A DNA stretch of 64,000 nt from Exophiala sp. HKRS030 (lineage: Eukaryota > Ascomycota > Eurotiomycetes > Chaetothyriales > Herpotrichiellaceae): positions 1,674,001 to 1,738,000 of the forward strand of contig JAHWDD010000005.1 in assembly GCA_023897205.1 (NCBI GenBank), in the 5' to 3' direction. The translations under genes were made by a program, and so were the position numbers. Within the stretch, counting starts at the first letter, position 1. Each line of letters begins with the position of its first letter. This document shows, one piece after another, positions 22,761-33,099 of this stretch. The notes under the pieces are model-generated. The model worked only from the letters and a program-made list of their open reading frames with translations. It did not search any database and had not been told where the DNA came from.

Positions 22761-23893
22761 AAAAGCAGACGGGTCCAAACATTGCTACGGGATGTATGGT
22801 GTATTCCGTGGGGCGTGTTCTACGCGAGGTTGTCTGACAGGGTGTGGTGGACAGCTCGGGCATTCTTGTTGTTCGCGAAGCTTGCAACCCTCGTAGTGGC
22901 GAACACAGATGGATGCAGCAAATACAATCAAGGGATTGCCAAGTTTTGGCGACGCGTCGACGTATGTAGAAGTTTCTTAGAATATAAGCAACCCGTACAG
23001 ATCTCCGAATCCATGATATCATCACATCATCATCGCGACACTTGGCATATGCCACGCTCGGATCTCGAGGATTGAGAAGACTTGAGAAAAGGGAGTCAAT
23101 GTTCTGTGTGCTCCTGCTACATTTACTGAGCCCTTCGTTCAAGTTCCATGTACAATAGAATTCTGCGGAATTATCTCGACATAATGTCTCTTACGCCTTT
23201 AGTCTACCGAGAACTACGAAACAGGTCCAGACAACCATTTAACCTCACACTCATCCATGCGGTAGTGTGCATCATTGCCCTATTCAAGTGTTGATATTGC
23301 GGGGAATGCTTGTAATGGACGCGGCGATTGACATGGCGTTGCCGTCTTCCCGTCCCTTTTGATTCGATTACGAGATATTGATGAGCACATCCCCCTTGGC
23401 CTGGTGTTTCCAAAACAGCCAATGCATCTGGATAGACGGCATTCGAACCGAGGAAGAAGACTTCCCCGTCCCGAATGTCAGTCTTGGTTCTTTCCACATC
23501 GTCCAGTCGAGACTCTCCTCCTCGACGTCTCGGTCGTCATCGATCAGCAACATGGCTGTCAAACTCCTGGCAAGGCGTGGCAAGAGACCAATGATCATCT
23601 TCAAAACAGTAAGCGTTGCCTTGAATCGCCTCAGGCCAAGCTGCCGCCTTGCCCAGCCTTACGTGTTAGCTTTCCCTACCCTTCGATTCCATGAAATCGC
23701 CCAATGTTCTGACGGCAAAGTCTTGTTGCGAGGGGTGACCGATGACCCTGGAGGAGCAGTAAGACCCCTTCAAATATGCCGTGAAACCAGGAAAGCTTTC
23801 TCTTCCTCTTTTTCGCTCGTTCTTGCAAAAACTAATCATCTGCTCCTGCCTGGCCATCTGTCAATACTCACTTGAACATCTCTCCTTGCAACA
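22761..23893. other. Intergenic region without a convincing gene
   Basis: About 1.1 kb. Several frames of 60-165 codons occur on both strands between 23200 and 23880. They overlap one another, lack domains and do not join convincingly, so none is called. The last part is the promoter of the fasciclin gene. Confidence 0.45.
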
Positions 23894-25036
23894 ATGTTGT
23901 TCACATCAGTGGCTCTTGCTGCTCTGGCTGGCACTGCTGTCTCGCAGCAGTTGACTTCGGTCCTCCAGAATGCGACCGAGCTGTCGAACCTCACTACCTA
24001 TCTGGGACTGTTCCCTGATTTCACTCAGACCCTCTCAGGCTTGCAGAATATCACTCTCCTCGCCCCCAACAACCAGGCATTTGCAAAGTTCCTCAACTCA
24101 TCGGCTGGGGCTGCACTTGCGCAGAATGACACCTCGATGATCCAAGCTGTCTTCAGCTACCATGTGTTGAATGGCACGTACAACAACTTCGACAACGTCA
24201 GCTTCGTCCGAACAATGCTGCAACCTACTCAATATGCCAACGTCACAGGCGGCCAAGCGGTGGGCTTGTACGACGAGGATGACGAGGAGTTCATCGCTTC
24301 GGGCCTGCTGTCCAGAGCCAACCTCACTGGCACATCCCTGAACTTTACTGGTGGAGTGGTCCATGTCATCGACAGCGTCCTCATCATCCCACAAAACATC
24401 TCCGAGACTGCTGTGGAACTCAACCTCACCGCTGCTGTCGGTGCCCTCACCAACACGAGTCTCGCCGAAACGGTTGATCACATGACTGATGTCACCTGCT
24501 TTATTCCTAATAACGCAGCTTTCCGAGCGATTGGTTCTGCTCTGCCGAATTTGACCATGGAACAATTGACATCAATTCTCCAATATCATGTCGTCGAGGG
24601 TGTGGTCGGATACAGCACTGATCTTCAAAACGGAACGTCGTTGAAGACCGCCCAAGGCAACAACGTGACTGTCACGGTCGACGATGGTGACGTCTTTGTC
24701 AACAGTGCCAAGGTTGTCATACCAGATGTTCTGGTTGCCAATGGTGTGGTTCATGTCATTGACAACGTTCTCAACCCAGAGAATGCAACGTCCACGTCAG
24801 AGCCAGACGACCGCGAGTCGGGCTCGCCTGCATTCAGCGGCGCCAGCTCTGCCAGTGATGTGCCGTACACTTCTGGAGTTCGAACTCCCACCAGCACTGT
24901 TGCTACCGAGTCAGCTCCAGGGGCCACAGCTGCCTCTTCCAGTAGCAGCAGTGGTGTTGCGGCCATGCCAATGAAGACTGGAGCCGTTGGCGCTGCAGCT
25001 TTATTTGGCGGTGCGGCATTGGTCATGAATATGTAA
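23894..25036 (+). CDS. Fasciclin (FAS1) GPI-anchored surface protein
   Basis: Intronless, 380 aa. A signal peptide covers about residues 1-17 (ending AVSQQ). Two FAS1 domains follow, about 20-160 and 165-295, with the typical ITLLAPNNQAF and VTCFIPNNAAF strand motifs and VVHVIDSVLIIP / VVHVIDNVLNP ends. Many NxS/T sequons suggest dense N-glycosylation. A Ser/Thr-rich stalk and a hydrophobic C-terminus (AAALFGGAALVMNM) fit a GPI anchor. Fasciclin proteins mediate adhesion or wall organisation; the precise role here is unknown. Confidence 0.95.
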   Translation: MLFTSVALAALAGTAVSQQLTSVLQNATELSNLTTYLGLFPDFTQTLSGLQNITLLAPNNQAFAKFLNSSAGAALAQNDTSMIQAVFSYHVLNGTYNNFDNVSFVRTMLQPTQYANVTGGQAVGLYDEDDEEFIASGLLSRANLTGTSLNFTGGVVHVIDSVLIIPQNISETAVELNLTAAVGALTNTSLAETVDHMTDVTCFIPNNAAFRAIGSALPNLTMEQLTSILQYHVVEGVVGYSTDLQNGTSLKTAQGNNVTVTVDDGDVFVNSAKVVIPDVLVANGVVHVIDNVLNPENATSTSEPDDRESGSPAFSGASSASDVPYTSGVRTPTSTVATESAPGATAASSSSSSGVAAMPMKTGAVGAAALFGGAALVMNM

Positions 25037-25909
25037 TGTTCAGGAGATGGTGGAGAGATTAACGAAGGATGCGGGATTGACGTGGCACCATGAGAGATGA
25101 GGTTAGTTTAGTGTAGGCGGTATCCGTACCGTATGGCGATGGCCCATGGGAGGCCCGGGCCATGGTGTAAGGAGAAGTCTAGAAGTCCCCCAACAAGTAC
25201 TCCGTATCTAGGTATTTACTGTTAAGTACTAGGTACTCCATACAATACAAAAGTTGCCATATTTAATTGGAGCGGGGGAGAAGAGGACAAGGCACGGGCA
25301 CTGGCATGGGCCTGGATGCCCCCCCAGCATGCGACACACGGGCACCTGGGATAGACTTGCGATTTGCTGTATACGAAAATCACCAACACCATTCTTTTAC
25401 ACAGAGTAACGTTAACAACACTCCGTATTCACATACAGGTCCTTCGTCTCCTTGCTAAAGTCTCGCTTGCATGTCGAGCCATTGATAGCAGGCACCCCAT
25501 CGCTGGGTAGCAAACGCCAACAAACGGAGCCAATGACATAGTTCCCCAGATCCCTGCCAGCCTCATTCCCCTGCCACCCAACTTTGCCCACCGCCTGCGC
25601 CTTGACTGTACATACTTGCCAACAACTACATCATCATATGAACCAGAACGTGGCACGAGACTGTCTTTAGTCACTCGGTCGAATCGCCTTGACTTTTCCC
25701 AAACCGCCATTTGTGCCTCCCGTCAGAGCCGATACCAGGTACCGTTGTCCACGATCGGACGCTGTGACAACCTTCAAGTCCTACCCGCCTAAGCGCCGTA
25801 GGACAATCGCAATCTCTCCACAACCACTTCCCAGATACAAATGATACCTACGGTATAAGCGCCTTGATCACGGCCGGCGCGGGTCGCATCATGCAACTTC
25901 CCGTCCATC
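25037..25909. other. Intergenic region with motif copies
   Basis: About 870 bp. An exact TACTCCGTA lies at 25198-25206, and near copies occur around 25242 (TACTCCATA) and 25419 (CACTCCGTA). It is otherwise unremarkable promoter DNA for the next gene. Confidence 0.5.
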
Positions 25910-28591
25910 ATGCCTTCCAGGATTCGAGATAACAGTGCCGAGAGGCGGCGAGAAAAGAAGGAATCTTCAAAACATGAAAAAGATCGAGATCGGAGAGACA
26001 AAGATCGGGACAGAGACAGAGACAAGGACAAGCACAGATCTCATCGCAAAATCTCAACCAAGGAAAAGACCTCTTCAAGAACATCCCTCTCTCCGGTTGA
26101 CGACAAACGGCGGCCCTCCATGCCTGGCAAAGTGGAAGAGACACCTCTCAAGTCCGAATCAAAATCCAGCCTGCCCTACCCATCCTTTTCGAAAGAGCAC
26201 AGTCGTGAGGCTGTAGGAAGCGCAGCCCGACCAGTCCTGAACATACTCACCCCTCCAGCCACGGACCTGAATGCTTCCAAAGACAAACTGTCAACGACGA
26301 AACACAGTAGCCCCAATGCACCTCCCAGCCCACCATTGACCGATAAAAATGCTGGCTCAGGGAGATGGAAATCGAGCGCCGGCAAGCCTGTCTCTGTGCA
26401 GACGATTGCCGAGGAGGAGAGATCGTCGAATGGCGGGAAGGATGCAAAGATCAAAGTCCGCCTCCGACCACAGTCGTCAAGATCGAATGGTCATCTACGA
26501 AGCACATCAGAATTGGGGACCGATAGTTCGCCTACGAGGAAGCATCGGGATGTAATCGACAAATCTCACAAACCATCCACGCCGCTCCGCAACAACATTC
26601 CCCAACGATCTGTCAGTCAGCCGACGAGAACAGAGTCTCCATCTACACCAACCACCACAGCGACCGAGTCAGTAGCGAATACCAGCTCCGATGCGACGTC
26701 CATCGCACCGGAACAACCTACCATCCAGCGACCTGGATCCAAAGTACCCTCAGCTACCGTTTATTCACATGCACACACACCCGGCTCCATACATCCACAG
26801 TCACAAGGAGTCACACCGTTGGAAGTGTTTATGGAGAGGGAGCCGTCGTTACTGTCAGAGACCCCAGGAGGAGTATCTGCAACGCCTGGCCCTCCGCCTC
26901 CGCCGCCTCCTCCAGCTCCTGTTGCAATTCCAAAAGTTGACTACCTTCTCCAACATGGCGGACTGCATCGTGCAGTACCTAAAAACCTCTTGCTGGCAGG
27001 AAAACCGATGGCAATCCAGCAGGCACAGTCTCCTGCACAGACTCCTATTGTGATTGCAAACCTGTTCGAGCCCTATACTGCCCTGCTTGATGATTTTGAC
27101 AAAGTCATGTCCAAGAACGGATCATTAGCTGTCGCGACTGGGTATCGATCAGTTGCACGACGTCTACTCGACAGGTTGGAAGCCGTATTTTCGCGTGATA
27201 TCTCATCAGAGGCTTGCCAGTGTCCAATGTGCGAGTACGATCACTCCGAAGATGTCAGAGGAGTCAGCTGGGGTGAAGTACTCGAACTAGTGTCTGGTCG
27301 GAGAGATTTGCCCGCATGGCCTCCATTCGCTTTTACGCAGTCTCCTATCGGTTTGGGCATCTCGCTTGAATTTCACGTACCGATGCAAAAGCTAGATATC
27401 GATGTTCCCGAAGAATATCGCGAGCACTATATCCGGCAATCACGCAAAACGAAGCAAAGTGTGGACAAATGGTTGACTCGGCAGACCGACAATCCAAGCT
27501 CGCCACCAGAAGAAGTCGATGAAGAGACGCTCACTTTTGCAATTCTAACGCATCTGCCTGCTGACCAGAGACCCGTTTTTAAAGACCTTCTCGGTATTGT
27601 GGATCGACCCATCGAACCACCCAGGAGAATACCAACACCAGAACTTCAGACGCCGAACGGTGCAATGAGGCCTCCACAGCCAACACCTACTCCCGCGCCG
27701 GTGCCAAAGATCAGACCTGCACATATCGCCATAGCGTCTGAAGCCATACAGCGTCTGTACCGGATACACGCTGTACCAAGAGACTCGGAGACGGCCTTGT
27801 TCATGTTGAATAATCCAACTCTACACAACGCCTTGGCCACGCTCGCAGCCATCTCGAATGACGAATGGGAGATTCTGGTATCTGGACGTTTTGATGGCTT
27901 CCTTCGTAGTGGTGCTGAAGATGCCCCACCTTCATGGCATGACTTGCCTCCCTCACGAGGTCCTACACCGCATCATCAACCAATGAGAGGTGCCACCCCA
28001 GGTTACGCAGGAACGGCGAATGGTTCTGGCGGGACAAATGGCCAACGTTCCCGACAAGGAAGTTACACACAGCCATACACCACGGGCACAGCTCAATACG
28101 GGGCTCCGATCGCGTTTGACGAAGAGACTGAACTCGCGACGTTGGCCGAGATCGAGCGTGACATCTATGCAGGCATGGAGGCGCTCGAGGACGCGTTTGA
28201 GGCATTGCACAATAAAGCAGAGGTTGTTCGACGTGCGTTGCGTGAGCGTTCGGCCGGACTCGCGGCGGCACAACAAAGGCGACGCGGTGGTGTGGGTGGT
28301 TCAGGGATCGAAGTCCGCATGGACACTCCGGGTAATCTTAGCGATAGTGGTGGTGGTGGTGGCGGCGGTGGTGGAACGGGTCGATGGGACGCCGAGACCG
28401 ACGACGGGTTGGGTGAATGGGATGGGTTCAGTGAGATTGCGCCGGACGATAGTGCGAGTAACATTTCCAGCGCGAGGCGACGAAGACCCAAACGGAGAAA
28501 TGAGAGACGGACGCCGGCATTGATCGAGGAGGAAGATGAAGATTTTGATGGTGTCGGTAGTGAAGGTACCGGTAGTCCTAGGAAGAGGTGA
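25910..28591 (+). CDS. Large disordered conserved-type protein, function unknown
   Basis: Intronless, 893 aa; I do not recognise the family. The N-terminus is an Arg/Lys/Asp/Glu-rich tract with repeated DRD/RDK steps, followed by about 300 Ser/Thr/Pro-rich residues and a polyproline run near residue 330. The central part (about 340-610) looks folded: PKVDYLLQHGGL, then ANLFEPYTALLDDFDKVMSKNGSLAVATGYRSVARRLLDRLEAVF, and a CQCPMCEY cluster that could bind a metal. A second ordered stretch (about 620-680) is helical, then a coiled-coil-like segment precedes a polyglycine run and a basic/acidic tail. The charged N-terminus recalls nuclear RNA-associated proteins, but that is only a compositional resemblance. 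Confidence 0.8.
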   Translation: MPSRIRDNSAERRREKKESSKHEKDRDRRDKDRDRDRDKDKHRSHRKISTKEKTSSRTSLSPVDDKRRPSMPGKVEETPLKSESKSSLPYPSFSKEHSREAVGSAARPVLNILTPPATDLNASKDKLSTTKHSSPNAPPSPPLTDKNAGSGRWKSSAGKPVSVQTIAEEERSSNGGKDAKIKVRLRPQSSRSNGHLRSTSELGTDSSPTRKHRDVIDKSHKPSTPLRNNIPQRSVSQPTRTESPSTPTTTATESVANTSSDATSIAPEQPTIQRPGSKVPSATVYSHAHTPGSIHPQSQGVTPLEVFMEREPSLLSETPGGVSATPGPPPPPPPPAPVAIPKVDYLLQHGGLHRAVPKNLLLAGKPMAIQQAQSPAQTPIVIANLFEPYTALLDDFDKVMSKNGSLAVATGYRSVARRLLDRLEAVFSRDISSEACQCPMCEYDHSEDVRGVSWGEVLELVSGRRDLPAWPPFAFTQSPIGLGISLEFHVPMQKLDIDVPEEYREHYIRQSRKTKQSVDKWLTRQTDNPSSPPEEVDEETLTFAILTHLPADQRPVFKDLLGIVDRPIEPPRRIPTPELQTPNGAMRPPQPTPTPAPVPKIRPAHIAIASEAIQRLYRIHAVPRDSETALFMLNNPTLHNALATLAAISNDEWEILVSGRFDGFLRSGAEDAPPSWHDLPPSRGPTPHHQPMRGATPGYAGTANGSGGTNGQRSRQGSYTQPYTTGTAQYGAPIAFDEETELATLAEIERDIYAGMEALEDAFEALHNKAEVVRRALRERSAGLAAAQQRRRGGVGGSGIEVRMDTPGNLSDSGGGGGGGGGTGRWDAETDDGLGEWDGFSEIAPDDSASNISSARRRRPKRRNERRTPALIEEEDEDFDGVGSEGTGSPRKR

Positions 28592-29468
28592 TCGATGATC
28601 GGTCACCCTACTTTAGATGTGTACCTAGGTACGGGGCGAGTATTGTTGATCCCAGACCCATTCAGACACAGTCATTGTACGGAGGGGAGTACTTTATGTA
28701 CGGAATAGGAGTGACGCCTTTTTTTGCCTCTGCATTTGCTTACAACTGGGGCGTTGAGCGTTTCGAAAGCATTTAGCATTGAGTACCGAAACAAAAAAAA
28801 ACATCGACTACGACTATGAATGCATGTCACCGCAAGACCAGAAAGGGAATACCTTGGGTAACTTGAACGAGGACATTTCTGCGTTGGCACTTGTACAGGA
28901 CAGTTTCAAAAAGTTGCCCAGTACCGAGAGTATTGATGTTCCTCTGTTTTTGGAAAATAAAAAAAAAGACATGCGACGACCACCAGTATATACATCGCGG
29001 GGAGATAGAGAGAGAGAGAAAGCATTTCTTGTCATTTATATACATCTCGAAGTAGCTTCTGTAACGAGATATGATCGTCTCATTGTAGACTCTGGGATAT
29101 ATATATCTGTAGGACAAGACAGATGGGATAGATAACTACCCTGAGATACTGTAGGTACAGTAGACCGGTCCCCCGCGGTCAAGTAGTCACGACACACGTA
29201 CGTACAACCGACGTCCTTGCAACTCGGCCGGACCGAGTACCATGGGGGGATATTCCTTACTCTGTCTCTCCTCCTCCTTGCGTCCTATCGGCCCTTCACC
29301 CAATTTACTAGGTGTCCAAAACCTGACCCATTGTTGACAATCTTCACAGACCAGAGAAGGTCCTCGGGTGGACGGAAGGGGAAACTTCCTCATTGAGGAG
29401 CCGAAGCCTGGAGTTCTCTCTCTTTCCACATCAACTCTACACCATTCCCACGATTGATTTTCAGCAGC
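28592..29468. other. Convergent intergenic region
   Basis: About 880 bp between two converging genes. It contains degenerate GTACGGA-type strings near 28677 and 28701 and a short GA repeat near 29005. No gene or RNA was recognised. Confidence 0.5.
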
Positions 29469-31267
29469 TCAAAGCATATATCGATACTCCGGAGACATGT
29501 CGCCCATCTCGGTCTTTTCGTACTCGGTCAGTCCGACGTCGTGGCTCTTTGCGCGGCTTCGATTCTGCGAGACGCAAGCGATGAAGTACAGGATACAGGA
29601 AACGGCGCTCAGGCAGATGAAGGAGATACAGATGCTGTAACCCTTGTGGAAAAAGGTCTTGGCGTCCGAGGCTGCAAAGCTGTAACTCGCAATGATACCA
29701 CCGATCTGTGAGAAAAAGTTTTGCGCAATTAGTAAAACCTGACTGTCCTTCTTCGAAGAGGGACGGGGGGGGCCGACTTACATTTCCAGCACCGATTTGC
29801 CAAGCAGATCCAACACTCCTACGATGGTGACCACCCAGATTCATGGTAAACCAACACACTATGATGGGCATGGCCGAATACGTGCCCGAAGTGATCAAGA
29901 ACAACCCGGCGTATTCGGTGTGCGTGTCGTGGTGGACGTTCATCAAGATGGCGAAGCCCGCTATGGCAATGAAGATGGGGACAAGCGCAAAGAGGAAGCG
30001 ATGACGAAGGCGATCGGAAAAGGCGGCGACCAGCATGCTGAACCCGAACGCCGCGGCCCATGGTGGGACAGAGTGCAATTGGGTCTGGATCGGGCTGTAT
30101 CCGTAGCTCTTGATGATTGTAGGCGCAAAGTAGGCATAACCGTATGCTAAGAAAAGCACAGAAGAACGTTGGTCAACGATGTGTCCCTTCCACAGCGCAT
30201 ATACGATGGTTGTAGGAAAAACTCACCTGGAACAATGAGGCCAAAATACATCAGCCAACCCAAGATGAACTTGTAGTCCTTGAAGCAGTTGACGACGTCC
30301 TTGAAGGTGATACGTCGTTCAATGGCCGATTTTCCTTGGTCGTCTTGAAGTCGTGCCTTGACGTACATTCGCTCTTGTTCGGTCAACCATTTCGCGTCTT
30401 CGGGGAAATCCGGAATGAGGAAGAAGCAGGCAAATGCCACCACGCATGTAAGAACACCTTCAAGAATAAAAACCCATCTCCAGCCAAGATAGCCTCTCAT
30501 GCCATTCATTTTTCCGATGGCCGATGCGAGGAGACCTCCAAATGCGCCTGCGAGAGTGGTACTGGCGAAGAAGAAAGTGTATCTCTTCTGCGCTTCGTGG
30601 CGTTTATACCACATGCCGATCAAATAGAAAGATCCTATAATCAGCCACCATCAACACCTCTGCTCTCGTTCCAAATAACGAGGGCGACCTACCTGGAAAC
30701 ATTCCGGCTTCAAACAGTCCCAAGAAAAATCGAGTGGTGATGAAGCCTCCATATCCCTGGACCAACCCCTGACACACGGTCACCAACCCAAACATGAACA
30801 TACACCCCGAAAGCCACACATGTGCTTTGAATCGCTTCAAAAGGATGTTGGAAGGCACCTCGAAAAGCACATAGGGAGGAAAGAAGACTGTCAAGGCCGT
30901 CGAGTACTGAGTGGCCGATAGACCGAGATCCTTCTGGAGACCGAAGACGGCGGCGTTGGCGACATTGGTGCGATCGAGGAAAGCGAGAAGATAGAGAACC
31001 GAGAGCACGGGGATGACTCGCAGGTCGATCTTGGTGAGAAGTTTCCTCTCTGAAACGCCATCTGGAAGAGTAGCGACTTGGTTGTCAATGTACGCTGCGG
31101 CGGGATGAGCCAAGTCGGGATCGTAATGTGCTTGAGTGGTCCCTAGACCATTGGAATCATTGTAGGCGTGGCTCTTCTCATCTAGGCTACGTGAGTAATC
31201 CATCACCATAACAAAACAACATGTGAAGACTAAAAAGCTTACTTGAGCCGTCGATGGAAAACCGCAT
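29469..31267 (-). CDS. Dal5-family (allantoate/nicotinate-type) MFS permease
   Basis: Five exons (31267-31243, 31181-30693, 30634-30227, 30146-29782, 29705-29469) give 507 aa, all introns GT-AG. The junctions restore FEAGMFPGSFYLIGMWYKRHEAQKR and GLIVPAYGYAYFAPTIIKSYGYSP, the hallmarks of the anion:cation symporter family (Dal5, Tna1 and relatives). Twelve helices are expected; LDRTNVANAAVFGLQKDLGLS marks the first loop. Relatives carry allantoate, nicotinate, biotin or other organic anions, so the substrate is open. The first exon (8 codons) is the weakest part; an in-frame ATG at 31209 is an alternative start that would remove the first intron. Confidence 0.9.
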
Positions 31268-33099
31268 GTTGACAGTCAGTTGTTCACCTTACCACGTGGG
31301 AAGCAATGTGCCAGCCTTGTAAGGGGGCGTTTGTGTGTCGATCGCGACGCCAATGCAATGCCGGTGAAGCTCAAGGCACAGGAAGTGCAGTAGTTGTGTT
31401 ATTGTCGTGGTGGAACTTGAAAAGTGGGAAACCAGACTTCTTTTTAATTTTGATCACGACGTTTTGGCGTGCAGCGAAGTCGGCGCACAGGCCCGGACTT
31501 TGCACAGGACTTTTGGCCGAAAGAAGTGGCAACACCTGATCCAGAGAGCCAGCAATGGCGAAGGCAGAGCCGTTGGTGGTTCCCCAGATGGAGAAGATGG
31601 CAGTCAGTAGGCGAAGCCATGCTGGGAGAATGCAACATCAGGTGAAGTTGGCGTGCATTTCACTGGCCGCACAAGGCAATCTGGACCAGGGTGGATGGAG
31701 AAAACAAGCCGATAGAGGTGGACACACGATCCCTTCAATGCCCTTCCAGATGCTGTGATGCTTATACCAGAATCAGCCTGGTTCGGCGGCGGCTGGTCCC
31801 CGCAAACCCCCCCCGAGACTGCTTACTCAAGCTTGTCGAGTGCCGCCAGGTGTCATTGCAAGGCTTGTAAAAGGCACCTAGAGCCGGTGGGAAGCCAGAA
31901 GGAGCCGCCACCAAGCCAGTAAAAGGCGCACCGGGCCCGTCAAGCTGCCAAGCTGCCAATCAAGCGTCGGTTATTTCACGGTCAAAGGCCAAAGGAGCGG
32001 AGAAATCGCACAAATCGGCTATTGATGATGTACGATGGACGAAGGTACGGGAATCTGAAGTGGTCCGTCCGGATGGGATATTGATGATGGGAGGTATGTG
32101 TGAAGTCCCAAAGGGTATGACGCCCTGTGCAATGTTGAGATGGATCGCGCACATTGCTGAAGCATCTTTGTGCAAATACTCCGTATTGTATGGGAAATGT
32201 GCTTGGGCAGGTGCTAACGAGTATTCGTAGAGAAGAGAAGAGAATAACAGAATTTCATCGATGCCCTGAAAGTTGTTTCCAAGTACGGACTTCTAATATT
32301 TTCTATGGTGTTTTTCCCTCCCTACAGTACGTCGTTTACGAGGTGCCTTTCAACCAGAATTTACATTACCCGGGGGAAGGTTGGGTATGCTTAAAGTCCC
32401 CGAGTCGCAACAATTAAATAAAGTATCCCATACACTACGAGTAGTACCCGAGTACCCTTGGCGGTCTCAGGCTGAGAACCTGCGTCAGATCCATTGGACC
32501 TACTACGGAATACGGAGTTCAATAATAATAATAATCGACTTGTCACCAGCCCGCGTCCGTGCGTTGTTAGTTGTTAGACGTCGCCAACATCATGATTATG
32601 TCGTCGACGTCCATCAACGCAACCTCACTTCTTCCTTCACCCAAGGTACTTGCCTAGTACTACACTACAATCCGGGTATTATCGCACAATCTCATGGACC
32701 ACATCGTCTCGTCCAGGTTTCAGATTCAACTGCACTTGAACGGAGCATGGAGGCTGCACCTGACCGACTCTCACAGATCCCGCCAAGTCACTCTTTCAGA
32801 CTACTTCCTTCGTTGATGGACTCTACTTGATTCTCATCATCCAACTCGTTTACTGTCTCTATGGGTTCAACGATACCTTATCTTTCAGTCTATCTTTTCA
32901 CATCTTTTTCTCACATAACCATCCATTCGCCTTTGGCTGACGGTTGAAACGTCGTTCCTGTATTCAACCAATTTCCTCCGCCCGACCATTTACGAGGCTT
33001 TATATTCCAACTTCTATCCAATTTCCAACCGAGTTCTACCTTCGTTTGCGTTCCTGATACCTGGTGACATTTCCACATCATCTCACAAGTTAGCGCTTC
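31268..33099. other. Long intergenic region
   Basis: About 1.8 kb between two divergent genes. It holds an exact TACTCCGTA at 32177-32185, a near copy (TACGGAGTT) at 32511, a short AAT repeat near 32521-32534 and a long pyrimidine-rich leader before 33100. No frame here has a recognisable domain. Confidence 0.5.

Noticed and set aside
23204..23875. Overlapping frames on both strands between the amidase and fasciclin genes
   Set aside because: They conflict with each other, and no splice model gives a recognisable protein. They are kept only as an unresolved interval.
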